Assembly: GCA_025451535.1 (NCBI GenBank)
Contig: JANWKE010000098.1
Span: forward strand, 1 to 50,303
Reading direction: 5' to 3'
Source of the DNA: Verrucomicrobiia bacterium
GTDB taxonomy: Bacteria > Verrucomicrobiota > Verrucomicrobiia > Limisphaerales > UBA11358
Length of the DNA stretch: 50,303 nt
Shown one piece after another: positions 25,871-34,613 of this stretch. A program made the translations under genes and the position numbers. The notes under the pieces are model-generated. The model saw nothing but the letters and a program-made list of their open reading frames with translations. It did no database searches and had not been told where the DNA came from. Position 1 is the first letter of the stretch, and every line of letters starts with the position of its first letter.

Positions 25871-27121
25871 TTAATGTCGTTCACCCGTTTCCGCATGCGC
25901 TGTTTGCATCGCGGGTTGCAGGCCTGATACGTTCATGGCGGGAAGGGGGTTGCCCCTGGCATCGAAAAGCGCGTTGGCATCCGGTCCACTCCAACGATTG
26001 GTGGAACCGGGAATGAAAGTGGCCTCGGGGTGCCAGTAGTTTACGCCGATGCCTCGCCCTTCGGGCGCTTGCTTGACCACTCGGATGAGGTCAGCCAGGA
26101 ACCGTTCCTGCCCCTCAGGCGTCATGGGCCAGACCATATTTCTGGCCGCGGCCGGTGAGGGATGAACATCCCGGGAGGGGTATGCGGTTTCGACGATCAT
26201 CACGTCCTTGTGGTATCGTTCAATCGTATGGCGCAGGTTGTCGCGGACATTTCCCAGGGTGCCATGCCAGTTCGGGTAATAACTCTGGCCTATGACATCA
26301 TAGTCAACCCCGGCCTGCGTAAGATGGTCAAAATACCATCTGGTGACAGGCCAGTCACCGCCGCAATCAATGTGAACAACGATTCGGACGTGGTCTGCAG
26401 GCGTCGTGGCTGAACGGACACCCTGGGCATCGGCTTTCAAAAGACGGATCAGATGATCCCATTGTCTGGCATCGTCGTAAGGTTCCGGTGGTTTGATTAC
26501 GGTCACGTCACCGCCAAACACCTTGACCGTGGAAAGCGGAACCTTCACCTGACCATCCGGCCATAGCATACCGCCAGTGATTTCGTTGCCGATCTGCACG
26601 AAATCCGGCGTGGCGCCGGCTGCTTTCAGTGTCCGGATCACGTGGGCGGTGTAGGTCTGCGTTTGTTTGACCAGCGCGTCAAAATCCAGGTTCGCCCAGG
26701 CGGCGGGCTTGTTTTGCTTCTGTGGATCGGCCCACCAGTCAGAATAATGAATATCGAGCATGAACGTCCCGCCGGCGTCCTTGATGCGTTTGGCCAGTTT
26801 TGTCGTGTATTCAAGCCCATTGACCCCATTGCGGGGATCAACCCAAATCCGCAAACGAAAACACGTCCAGCCATTTTTCATGAAAATGGCCAGCGCGTCA
26901 CCGGGCTTGTCGCCGTCCATGTAAACACCCCCACGCCGATCAACCTCTGAGAGGGTGGAAATATCCGCGCCTAAATAAAACGGTGAAGGGTTGACCTTGG
27001 GCGCCGCTTGAGGAGCGGAGCCGCTCGCCGGTCCGGCGGTCGGGAATATAATAATTACGGCGATCATCAGGATGCAGAATTGAACGCTGCCCCGGAACAA
27101 AACTGTGGATGATATTTTCAT
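25871..27121 (-). CDS. GH53 arabinogalactan endo-beta-1,4-galactanase
   Basis: The protein has 416 residues with an N-terminal hydrophobic signal. GH53 blocks are FYLGADISTLSEVDRRGGVY, CFRLRIWVDPRNG, FMLDIHYSDWWADP (about 120-133), FVQIGNEITGGMLWPDG with acid/base Glu180, and VMIVETAYPSRD with nucleophile Glu311. It cuts beta-1,4-galactan chains internally. It lacks the C-terminal beta module found on the other GH53, so the two probably differ in location. AAGGA precedes the ATG closely. It is the first gene of the minus-strand operon running to the response regulator and is divergent from the GH2 gene at 27412. Confidence 0.94.
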   Translation of the reverse strand: MKISSTVLFRGSVQFCILMIAVIIIFPTAGPASGSAPQAAPKVNPSPFYLGADISTLSEVDRRGGVYMDGDKPGDALAIFMKNGWTCFRLRIWVDPRNGVNGLEYTTKLAKRIKDAGGTFMLDIHYSDWWADPQKQNKPAAWANLDFDALVKQTQTYTAHVIRTLKAAGATPDFVQIGNEITGGMLWPDGQVKVPLSTVKVFGGDVTVIKPPEPYDDARQWDHLIRLLKADAQGVRSATTPADHVRIVVHIDCGGDWPVTRWYFDHLTQAGVDYDVIGQSYYPNWHGTLGNVRDNLRHTIERYHKDVMIVETAYPSRDVHPSPAAARNMVWPMTPEGQERFLADLIRVVKQAPEGRGIGVNYWHPEATFIPGSTNRWSGPDANALFDARGNPLPAMNVSGLQPAMQTAHAETGERH

Positions 27122-27287
27122 CTTCCTTGATATTATCGGGTTGTTGTATTTTTTGGCAGCGCTGGTGAATGTGTGAAGTCGCCGATAACGTCACTTCGAC
27201 GCAACCATGCCGGAAAAACAGTGCACATGAACCGATGTTACACCCGCAAATTAAGTTGTGGCATCAGGAAATTAACCAAAGTGCCAA

Positions 27288-27316
27288 AACCATACATTTG
27301 TGAGGCTATGCAAAAC
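27288..27316 (+). promoter_or_regulatory. Type-2 upstream element (copy H)
   Basis: The core ATACATTTGTGAGGCTA followed by TGCAAAAC matches the two minus-strand type-2 copies over about 22 bp with one or two differences. It lies 96 bp before the GH2 start in the divergent region between the GH53 operon and GH2, so it could serve one or both promoters. Confidence 0.65.
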
Positions 27317-27411
27317 CCTTCTAAAAGGTTGCCATTTAATCAATGGCCACCATGAAGTTGTCGAAACGGAATCCTTCCCTTCGGAATTAACAACTTGGAA
27401 AGACGATACTT

Positions 27412-29988
27412 ATGAAAGGAACAACTCACCTCAGTTTTTCTCAACCTGGCTGGAGGCATCTGGTTGTCGTTATCCTCTTTACTCTAAATATGTTCACCAC
27501 TGCTGCTCCCGCAACCGGTCTCGTTCGGGAACGCCTTTTATTCGACTCCGGCTGGCGTTTTACCAGGGGCGATCCGCCCGGAACCGGTGACGAACTCAGT
27601 TATACCAACATCAAACCCTGGGTGATGGCCACCGGTAATGAGTTTGTGGTGGACGGCAACCCCGTGACGCGCCCGCCGGGCAACCTCGGTGAACAGGTCG
27701 CCTACACCCAGACCGGATATGATGATAGCGGCTGGCGCCAGCTGAATCTTCCCCATGACTGGGGCATTGAAGGGCCATTCAAGCAGGAAGCACCCGGCGC
27801 GACCGGCAAACTGCCCTGGGAAGGCATCGGCTGGTATCGCAAGCACTTCACTTTACCTGCCTCCGGGAACGGTGGTCGACTTTATCTGGCCGTGGATGGC
27901 GCCATGTCTTACGCCAATGTCTGGCTTAACGGCCAATACGTCGGCGGTTGGCCCTACGGATATTCTTCCTGGGAACTTGACCTGACGCCATATGTCAAGG
28001 CCGGCGCGGACAATGTTCTCGCCATCCGTCTGGACAATCCGCCGGATTCCTCGCGCTGGTATCCCGGCGGCGGCATTTACCGCAACGTCTGGCTGGTGAA
28101 GACCGGACCCGTGCATGTGGAACATTGGGGCACGTATGTCACCACGCCAGAAATCAATTCTTCCACTGCCACGACGAGCATACAGGTTACTGTGGTGAAC
28201 GATGCTGATGCGGTCGCGGCCGTGTCAGTGAAAAACGATATTTACGAACTCAAGGCCGACGGTACCCGGGGTGAGTCCGTTGTTTCAACCGCCACCGACG
28301 CGATAAAAGTTGCGCCGCACAATCGCCAAACGATTCAAGCGCAGGCAACGGTCAAAAACCCGCTGCTTTGGAGCCTGGCGAAGCCCCAGCGCTATGTGGT
28401 GGTCACTTCCATTGAACAGGACGGCAAATTGTTGGATCACGACGAGACTCCGTTTGGCATCCGCACCATCAAGTTCGATCCCAACCGGGGCTTCTTTCTG
28501 AACGGTGAACCTGTCCGTCTCAACGGCGTTTGCGACCATGCCGACCTGGGCGCGCTCGGCACCGCCATCAATGACCGGGCGCTGGAACGTCAAATCCAAA
28601 TCCTGCAGGAGATGGGCTGCAATGCGATCCGAACCAGCCATAACCCGCCGGCCCCGGAGTTGCTCGATTTGTGCGACCGCCTGGGGATATTGGTGATGGA
28701 TGAGTCATTCGATTGCTGGCAGCGCGGCAAGCGGCCAAACGATTATCACCTGCTGTTCAATGATTGGCATGAAAAAGACTGGCGCGCGGAACTGCGTCGC
28801 GACCGGAATCATCCCAGCATCATCCTCTGGAGCATCGGTAATGAGGTGCCCGACCAGGGAACACCGGCCGGGCCACGGATTGCGGCGGGGCTGACCCGTA
28901 TTGCGCACGAGGAAGATCCGACGCGCCCGACCACCGCTGCGTGCGACCATCCTACGTCCGGCTTCGATGGCTTCCAGACGAACCTTGATGTCTTTGGCTA
29001 CAACTACAAACCTTTCCTGTACGCCAAAGTGCATGCGGCCAATCCCGGTTTGCCGATCTTCGGCAGTGAAACCGCCTCCTGCATCAGCTCACGCGGTGAA
29101 TACTTTTTTCCCGTCTCTACCAACAAAAACGACGGCAAGTCAGGTTTCCAAATGAGTTCCTACGACCTTTCCGCACCGTACTGGGCGACGATCCCGGACA
29201 CCGAATTTAAAGGCCAGGACGAAAATCCCTGCGTGGCCGGCGAGTTCGTATGGACGGGCTTTGATTACCTCGGCGAACCGACACCTTACGATGCCCATAA
29301 CGATCCTTCGCGCAGTTCTTATTTCGGGATCGTTGACCTGGCCGGTCTCAAAAAAGACCGTTTTTACCTGTATCAGGCGCGCTGGCGACCCGACCTGCCC
29401 ATGGCGCACCTTGTTCCCCAATGCTGGAACTGGCCGGACCGCGTCGGCCAGGTTACCCCCGTATTTGTTTATACTTCCGGTGATGCAGCCGAACTGTTCC
29501 TGAACGGCAAGTCGCTCGGGCTGAAGAAAAAAGAAGAATACCAATATCGCCTGTGTTGGAATGACGTGAAATACGCACCGGGCGAGCTCAAGGCGGTTGC
29601 TTACAAAAACGGCAGACCGTGGGCATCCGACATGGTGCAGACCACCGGCCCGGCGGCGAAACTCGCCTTGCAACCGGATCGCAAAAGAATTCACGCTGAC
29701 GGCAAGGATTTATCCTTCATCACCTTGACGGTTGAAGACAAGAATAACTTGATGGTATCCCGGGCGGACAACACGATTCATTTCGAAATTTCCGGGCCGG
29801 GTGAAATTGTGGCTACCGATAACGGTGACCCGACGGATTTGGTCTCGTTTCCCTCCCGCGAGCGCAAGGCATTCAACGGCCTTTGCCTCGCCATCGTTCG
29901 CTCCAAAGCCGGACAGACCGGAACCATAAAACTTACAGCGAACTCAGGTGGTTTGAAAACGGCCAGTGTTTCCATCCATGCCCAATGA
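27412..29988 (+). CDS. GH2 family beta-galactosidase-type glycoside hydrolase
   Basis: The protein has 858 residues with an export segment (about 15-32). It shares the GH2 layout with the paralogue at 20881-23490: LNLPHDWGIEGPF, GIGWYRKHF, VDGAMSYANVWLNGQYVGG, SRWYPGGGIYRNVW, then RLNGVCDHADLGALG, NAIRTSHNPPAPELLDLCD, WSIGNEVPDQ with Glu478 and PIFGSETASCISSRGEYF with Glu553. C-terminal beta domains follow. A loop of about 35 residues near 60-95 is absent from the paralogue. GGAAAG precedes the ATG. It probably removes terminal galactose from pectic oligosaccharides; galactosidase rather than another beta-glycosidase activity is inferred from context. Confidence 0.93.
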   Translation: MKGTTHLSFSQPGWRHLVVVILFTLNMFTTAAPATGLVRERLLFDSGWRFTRGDPPGTGDELSYTNIKPWVMATGNEFVVDGNPVTRPPGNLGEQVAYTQTGYDDSGWRQLNLPHDWGIEGPFKQEAPGATGKLPWEGIGWYRKHFTLPASGNGGRLYLAVDGAMSYANVWLNGQYVGGWPYGYSSWELDLTPYVKAGADNVLAIRLDNPPDSSRWYPGGGIYRNVWLVKTGPVHVEHWGTYVTTPEINSSTATTSIQVTVVNDADAVAAVSVKNDIYELKADGTRGESVVSTATDAIKVAPHNRQTIQAQATVKNPLLWSLAKPQRYVVVTSIEQDGKLLDHDETPFGIRTIKFDPNRGFFLNGEPVRLNGVCDHADLGALGTAINDRALERQIQILQEMGCNAIRTSHNPPAPELLDLCDRLGILVMDESFDCWQRGKRPNDYHLLFNDWHEKDWRAELRRDRNHPSIILWSIGNEVPDQGTPAGPRIAAGLTRIAHEEDPTRPTTAACDHPTSGFDGFQTNLDVFGYNYKPFLYAKVHAANPGLPIFGSETASCISSRGEYFFPVSTNKNDGKSGFQMSSYDLSAPYWATIPDTEFKGQDENPCVAGEFVWTGFDYLGEPTPYDAHNDPSRSSYFGIVDLAGLKKDRFYLYQARWRPDLPMAHLVPQCWNWPDRVGQVTPVFVYTSGDAAELFLNGKSLGLKKKEEYQYRLCWNDVKYAPGELKAVAYKNGRPWASDMVQTTGPAAKLALQPDRKRIHADGKDLSFITLTVEDKNNLMVSRADNTIHFEISGPGEIVATDNGDPTDLVSFPSRERKAFNGLCLAIVRSKAGQTGTIKLTANSGGLKTASVSIHAQ

Positions 29989-30190
29989 GCTGACCCGGCA
30001 AAAAGCACCATCCGGGGTGCCTTCCGGCTATCCTCCGGGAAATCGGTTGTCCATGTTTTCCTCAGGATTATTCGCGCGACGGCGGGGATAAACGTAATCA
30101 ACCCCGCGGTTTTACGGCACACCGAGCGGGGAGCACGAGTGCCCGTCAGGCCCCTGATTCACGGGCAGAAAGAAGGCGGGCTGAATTCAG

Positions 30191-30219
30191 TGCAGAAATC
30201 TCATGTTATCGTGCAAAAG
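30191..30219 (+). promoter_or_regulatory. Type-1 operator-like element (copy A) before uxaE
   Basis: Two TGCA half-sites begin exactly 21 bp apart (30191 and 30212), with CTCATG nine bases into the first repeat and TGCAAAAG at the end. It lies 64 bp before the uxaE ATG, within the 294-bp gap after GH2. The 21-bp direct-repeat spacing is typical of AraC-family operators. Confidence 0.7.
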
Positions 30220-30282
30220 ATAGTAGTTATTTTAACGGGCCTGGAGGTTATCTTTGGTTTGTAGTAGGAAATCGATGATTTT

Positions 30283-31605
30283 ATGACAGAACTATTGATA
30301 CTGGAGAAATTTTCGTTTGGTGTCGGAGATCGTTTTGCCCATCAAGCCAGGGCACAACTCCGTGCGTTCATGTTGGCAGCCCAGCAAGGGGCGGACGTGA
30401 GCCCTGTCTGGAACAAATCCAATCGCGAGCACGTCATTGTTGGTTCGGAGCCGGCGAGCACCCGGGCGGCGGTGGAGGCAGCCGTGAAGGAATTGCACTG
30501 GCAAAAGGCCTATCATGTGGACGCCGACCATATCCAGCTTGGAACGGTGGACCGGTTCATTCCGCATTCGGATTTTTACACAATTGATGTGGCGGATTGG
30601 ATTGGGAAACCGGCCGATGCAAAGGCGGTGGAAACGTTCCTCGAATCTCACCCCGAGCTGGTGGGGCAGATCTCGATTCCCCGGATCGAATGGCCGTTTC
30701 AAACCACGCTGGCGGAAGTGAAACGCGTGGTAGGCAAGTATTTGCTGGCGGTACAGGAAGCCGGAAAAATCTATCGTCACATTGCCCAGGCAAAAGGCGA
30801 GCGGAAATTCATTACCGAGGTTTCAATGGACGAAACCGACAGTCCCCAAACTCCGCCGGAGCTGTTGATCATTCTGGCCGCCATCGCCGACGAGAAAATT
30901 CCGATTCAAACCATCGCGCCAAAGTTCACCGGACGTTTCAACAAAGGCGTGGATTATGTGGGAGACATTGCCCAGTTTGAAAAGGAATTCAACGAAGACC
31001 TTGCCGTTATTGATTTTGCCGTGAATCAGTACGGTCTGCCGGCCACGCTTAAACTGAGCGTGCATTCCGGCAGCGATAAATTTTCCATTTACACGCCGAT
31101 GCGCCGGGCATTGGCGCGGTTTGGCTCAGGCTTGCACATCAAGACCGCGGGGACGAACTGGCTGGAGGAAGTGATTGGTCTGGCGGAAGCCGGTGGCGAC
31201 GGATTATCCCTGGCGAAAGAGATTTATGCCGGTGCCCTGGCACACGCTCAAGAGTTATGCGCGCCTTATGCCACCGTGATTGATATCGATTCCCAAAAAC
31301 TGCCTTCAGCCACAACGGTTAATGGCTGGAACGCAAAGCAATTCACCTCGGCGCTGCGCCACGACCAAAGCAATCCGGCGTTTAACCCCCATCTGCGGCA
31401 ATTGATTCACGTTGGCTACAAGATTGCCGCCAAAATGGGCAACCGTTATCTTGACGCCCTGGAAAGACACAAAGACTCGGTGGCCAAAAACGTCACCACC
31501 AATCTGTACGAACGTCACATGAAACCCTTGTTTGTTGGTTTGAGCAAAGTCGCTTCCCGTGAAGCGGCCGTACCGGCGCAGGAGACAACGGTGTCGTCGC
31601 TATGA
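30283..31605 (+). CDS. uxaE: Tagaturonate epimerase (UxaE family)
   Basis: The 440-residue cytoplasmic protein is recognised by FSFGVGDRFAHQARAQL near the N-terminus, VSPVWNKSNREHVIVGS, YHVDADHIQLGTVDRFI and FYTIDVADWIG. In this family the enzyme epimerises D-tagaturonate to D-fructuronate, giving galacturonate a route into the fructuronate/mannonate branch without UxaB. Later conserved parts include IAPKFTGRFNKGVDYVGD and LKLSVHSGSDKFSIY. The stop overlaps the uxaC start as ATGA, so both are co-translated. A type-1 element precedes it. The family assignment rests on recalled motifs, and substrate specificity is by family and context. Confidence 0.85.
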   Translation: MTELLILEKFSFGVGDRFAHQARAQLRAFMLAAQQGADVSPVWNKSNREHVIVGSEPASTRAAVEAAVKELHWQKAYHVDADHIQLGTVDRFIPHSDFYTIDVADWIGKPADAKAVETFLESHPELVGQISIPRIEWPFQTTLAEVKRVVGKYLLAVQEAGKIYRHIAQAKGERKFITEVSMDETDSPQTPPELLIILAAIADEKIPIQTIAPKFTGRFNKGVDYVGDIAQFEKEFNEDLAVIDFAVNQYGLPATLKLSVHSGSDKFSIYTPMRRALARFGSGLHIKTAGTNWLEEVIGLAEAGGDGLSLAKEIYAGALAHAQELCAPYATVIDIDSQKLPSATTVNGWNAKQFTSALRHDQSNPAFNPHLRQLIHVGYKIAAKMGNRYLDALERHKDSVAKNVTTNLYERHMKPLFVGLSKVASREAAVPAQETTVSSL

Positions 31606-33086
31606 AATTCATTCACGAGGATTTTCTGCTGCAGACGCGTACCGCCCGGCGGCTTTACCATCAATTTGCCGAAGCCGAGCCGATTCTGGATTACCACTGT
31701 CATCTTTCGCCGAAAGACCTCGCGGAGAACCGGCAGTTTAAAAATCTCTTTGAAATCTGGCTCGAAGGTGATCATTACAAGTGGCGGGCGATGCGTTCCA
31801 ACGGTGTGGCCGAACGGTTCTGCACGGGTGACGCCGACCCCTTTGCCAAATTCCAGGCGTGGGCCGCGACGGTACCGCATACACTGCGCAATCCGCTCTA
31901 TCATTGGACGCACCTGGAATTGCAGCGCTATTTCGGCATCGACAAGCTCCTCGATGAAGCCAGTGCTGTCGGGATTTGGAAGGAAGCCAATCGGCAGCTG
32001 GCCACGCCGGAACTGACGACGCAGGGCCTCCTGAAGAAATTCAACGTCCAAGCCGTGTGCACGACGGACGATCCAACGGACGATTTGAGGCACCATAAAG
32101 CCATCCTGGCTTCCGACGTGACGACGCGCGTGCTGCCAGCGTTCCGTCCGGACAAGGCGCTGGCGGTGCACCAACCGGATCAATTTAATCAGTGGGTCAG
32201 CCGGTTGTCCGAGGTCAGTGGTCTCGCGATCGGCACCTTTCCGGAGTTTCTCGAGGCCTTGCGTTCCCGTCATGACTATTTCCACGCGCAAGGTTGTCGT
32301 CTTTCGGACCATGGCATGGCTCAATGTTATTCGGACTTTTGCCCGGAGAAAACCGCCGCGGCGATTTTTGCCAGGGTGCAAAAGGGGAAACCCGCGGCGC
32401 CGGAGGAACAGGCGCAATTTTCCGCCTTTATGATGCTCTTTTTCGGGCAATTGGATGCGGCCAAAGGGTGGACCAAACAGCTGCATCTGGGGGCCTTGCG
32501 CAATAACAATACGCGGTTGCTCAACCAGCTGGGTCCCGATACCGGTTTCGATTCCATTGGCGATTTTCCCCAGGCCGGTGCTCTGGCCGCCTACCTGGAC
32601 CGGCTGGACCAGGAGCAGGCGCTGCCCAAGACCATTATTTATAACAACAATCCGGCGGACAATTACGTGTTTGCCACCATGTTGGGCAATTTCCAGGACG
32701 GCACCATGGCGGGCAAAATCCAACTCGGTTCCGGCTGGTGGTTCCTCGACCAGAAAGAGGGCATCGAGTGGCAACTCAACGCGCTTTCCAATCTGGGGCT
32801 GCTCTCGCGCTTCGTCGGCATGGTGACGGATTCCCGCTCGTTCATGTCCTACCCGCGCCACGAATACTTCCGGCGCGTGTTGTGCAATCTGGTCGGGCGC
32901 GACGTGGAAAACGGCGAAATTCCTGATGATGATTCCTTGCTCGGGCCGATGATTCAAAACATCTGCTACGCCAACGCGCAGCAGTATTTGCAGCTGCCGA
33001 CGAATGAATCGAACAAGGAAACCCGCAAGCAGCCGGCTTCACGTTCCGGCGCACGGATTCATCCCGCGACCCGGCGGGAAAAATGA
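31602..33086 (+). CDS. uxaC: Uronate isomerase UxaC
   Basis: The enzyme isomerises D-galacturonate to D-tagaturonate (and glucuronate to fructuronate). The 494-residue protein begins FIHEDFLLQTRTARRLYHQFAEAEPILDYHCHLSPKDLAENRQF, with the metal-binding HCH segment, and shows WEGDHYKWRAMR-like sequence LEGDHYKWRAMRSNGV, CTTDDPTDDLRHH, FLYNNNPADN-like YNNNPADNYVF and MVTDSRSFMSYPRHEYFRR. The normal fold ends at YANAQQYLQLP; the final about 30 polar residues are an extra tail. Overlap with uxaE and a downstream convergent XylR-type regulator place it in galacturonate catabolism. Confidence 0.96.
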   Translation: MKFIHEDFLLQTRTARRLYHQFAEAEPILDYHCHLSPKDLAENRQFKNLFEIWLEGDHYKWRAMRSNGVAERFCTGDADPFAKFQAWAATVPHTLRNPLYHWTHLELQRYFGIDKLLDEASAVGIWKEANRQLATPELTTQGLLKKFNVQAVCTTDDPTDDLRHHKAILASDVTTRVLPAFRPDKALAVHQPDQFNQWVSRLSEVSGLAIGTFPEFLEALRSRHDYFHAQGCRLSDHGMAQCYSDFCPEKTAAAIFARVQKGKPAAPEEQAQFSAFMMLFFGQLDAAKGWTKQLHLGALRNNNTRLLNQLGPDTGFDSIGDFPQAGALAAYLDRLDQEQALPKTIIYNNNPADNYVFATMLGNFQDGTMAGKIQLGSGWWFLDQKEGIEWQLNALSNLGLLSRFVGMVTDSRSFMSYPRHEYFRRVLCNLVGRDVENGEIPDDDSLLGPMIQNICYANAQQYLQLPTNESNKETRKQPASRSGARIHPATRREK

Positions 33087-33116
33087 ACATCCGGTGCGGT
33101 GGTTGTCTCTCCTGAA

Positions 33117-34262
33117 TCAGCGCACCACACTGTCGCGAAATTGCTTGGGGGACATTCCGGTTGCCTGCTTGAACGCCACGCAAAAAGTGTTGGCACTCTG
33201 ATAGCCGCATTGACCCGCCAGCACCTCCAGCTTGCTGCTGGATTCGGCCAGCAGCCGCTTGGCGCGTTCGATCCGCACACGTTGCAGTTCCTGGCCGGGA
33301 GTTCGCCCCACGTTCTCGAGGAAAGCCTTGTGTAATCCTCGCCGCGACATCGCCGCCACGCCTACCAAATCCTTCACGGTGATCGGCTCGGCGGCATGTT
33401 CCCAAATGAACCGGAGGCTGTTGGCCACGCCCTTATGGTTGATGGCGAGCAAATCACTGCTCTTGCGTGTGATAATGCCGGTCGCGGAAATCCGGATTGG
33501 TTTTTTGGGCGGACTTTTGCCATTCATTAAATCCTGCAACAGTGACGCACCCATGTAACCCAAAGTCTCCAGATTGGTATCCACGCTGGAGATGGGGGTG
33601 TGCATGGTGTTTGCCGCCAAAAGGTTGTTTTCGGCCCCGATGATGGCCACCTGCTCAGGCACGGTCAGGCCCGCGCTCTCGCAGGATTCCAACACGTCCA
33701 GCGCCTGCTCGTCGTTCGCGGCGAAAACGGCCAGCGGCTTGGACTTGGATTTCAACTGGGCGAGCAGCCACTTTCGTTTGTGCTTCCATTGTTCCCGATC
33801 GTCGCGATAGGCCGGAGACTCGTGCCACCGTAACCAGGTGCAGTCGTGCCCGGATCGCTTTAAGGCCTCCACGAAACCGCGGCCGCGTTCTTCGTAAGAC
33901 CAGTTATCCGTGTCGCTGTAATACAAAAAATGGTGAAAGCCGCGAGACAGGAAATGTTCGGCCGCCAGTTGGGCGGCATGAGCATGATCTTCCAATACCC
34001 TGGGAAATCGCAATTGGGGACGACGATAACTGAAGTCCACCGTCGGTTTTTTGACGCTGACGACAAACTCCGCCAAATCATCCCCGGCTCCGAGCCACGC
34101 CAGAATGCCGTGCCCGTCCCAACCCCAGGGAATGACCTTCTCCCGGGTCAGATTAGCCGAAAGGTGCCAGTCGTGTTCCTGGGCAAACTTCTCGATTCCG
34201 CGGTGCAGTCTATAGTCATACCATCCGAGTGCGATCAGAACCCGCTTTTGCTTGTTTCGCAT
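33117..34262 (-). CDS. XylR-type transcriptional regulator (LacI-like sensor fused to AraC DNA-binding domain)
   Basis: The product has 381 residues from the ATG at 34262; a TTG at 34268 only adds two codons. Residues about 1-270 form a periplasmic-binding-protein-like sensor (RVLIALGWYDYRLHRGIEKFAQEHDWHL, FLSRGFHHFLYYSDTDNWSYEERGRGF, PLAVFAANDEQALDVLESC). Residues about 280-381 carry an AraC-type pair of helix-turn-helices (VKDLVGVAAMSRRGLHKAFLENVGRTPGQELQRVRIERAKRLL and LEVLAGQCGYQSANTFCVAFKQATGMSPKQFR). E. coli XylR has the same build and binds direct repeats. It is convergent with uxaC, so its ligand is probably a uronate or related sugar (inference). A perfect palindrome sits at its start codon. 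Confidence 0.92.
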   Translation of the reverse strand: MRNKQKRVLIALGWYDYRLHRGIEKFAQEHDWHLSANLTREKVIPWGWDGHGILAWLGAGDDLAEFVVSVKKPTVDFSYRRPQLRFPRVLEDHAHAAQLAAEHFLSRGFHHFLYYSDTDNWSYEERGRGFVEALKRSGHDCTWLRWHESPAYRDDREQWKHKRKWLLAQLKSKSKPLAVFAANDEQALDVLESCESAGLTVPEQVAIIGAENNLLAANTMHTPISSVDTNLETLGYMGASLLQDLMNGKSPPKKPIRISATGIITRKSSDLLAINHKGVANSLRFIWEHAAEPITVKDLVGVAAMSRRGLHKAFLENVGRTPGQELQRVRIERAKRLLAESSSKLEVLAGQCGYQSANTFCVAFKQATGMSPKQFRDSVVR

Positions 34263-34279
34263 GCTCAATCAGATTGAGC
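34263..34279. promoter_or_regulatory. Palindrome directly before the XylR-type start codon
   Basis: GCTCAATC, one base, then GATTGAGC forms a perfect 17-bp palindrome abutting the ATG of the regulator gene. It could be an autoregulatory operator or a translation-blocking hairpin. The direct-repeat type-1 element at 34414 lies further upstream in the divergent region. Confidence 0.5.
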
Positions 34280-34413
34280 CCAATACGCATCCTTTTCAAC
34301 CGATTTTTAGAAAAGTCTTATTGGATAAGACCTTTCCAGCTTGAGAAAATCCGGGGAACATGAATTTGTCCTCAAAAGCCAACATGAAAATATGGACCGT
34401 CGGGCGCAAGGGG

Positions 34414-34442
34414 TGCTCAATTTTCAAACAGGTTTGCAACAA
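34414..34442 (+). promoter_or_regulatory. Type-1 operator-like element (copy E)
   Basis: TGCT, CAATT, TTCAAA and then TGCAACAA at the 21-bp step. The surrounding 44 bp also match the region before the PEP-CTERM gene at 45588 (CTCAATTTTCA, GTTTGCAACAA, GGGGG, TGACA). It lies 172 bp before the lectin-like gene, in the region divergent from the XylR-type gene. Confidence 0.65.
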
Positions 34443-34613
34443 TACGGGGGTGACACAAAGGATGAGTTCAGGTACGATTCTACAATCAAACAATGTTAAG
34501 TGAAGCCGTACTTTATGCTCATGACAGGTGAGTCGCGGCGGGTGGAAGTCGGTTAAGCCCATTAAGGTAAAAATTAAATCAACGTATATATCTCAAACCT
34601 TCTGGAGATTCCT

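Noticed and set aside
31515-32957. A 480-codon open frame on the minus strand
   Set aside because: It lies entirely opposite uxaC, whose protein shows conserved metal-binding and active-site motifs; the antisense frame is a GC-driven shadow.
33087-33116. Terminator between convergent uxaC and the XylR-type gene
   Set aside because: The gap is only 30 bp and contains no inverted repeat or T tract.
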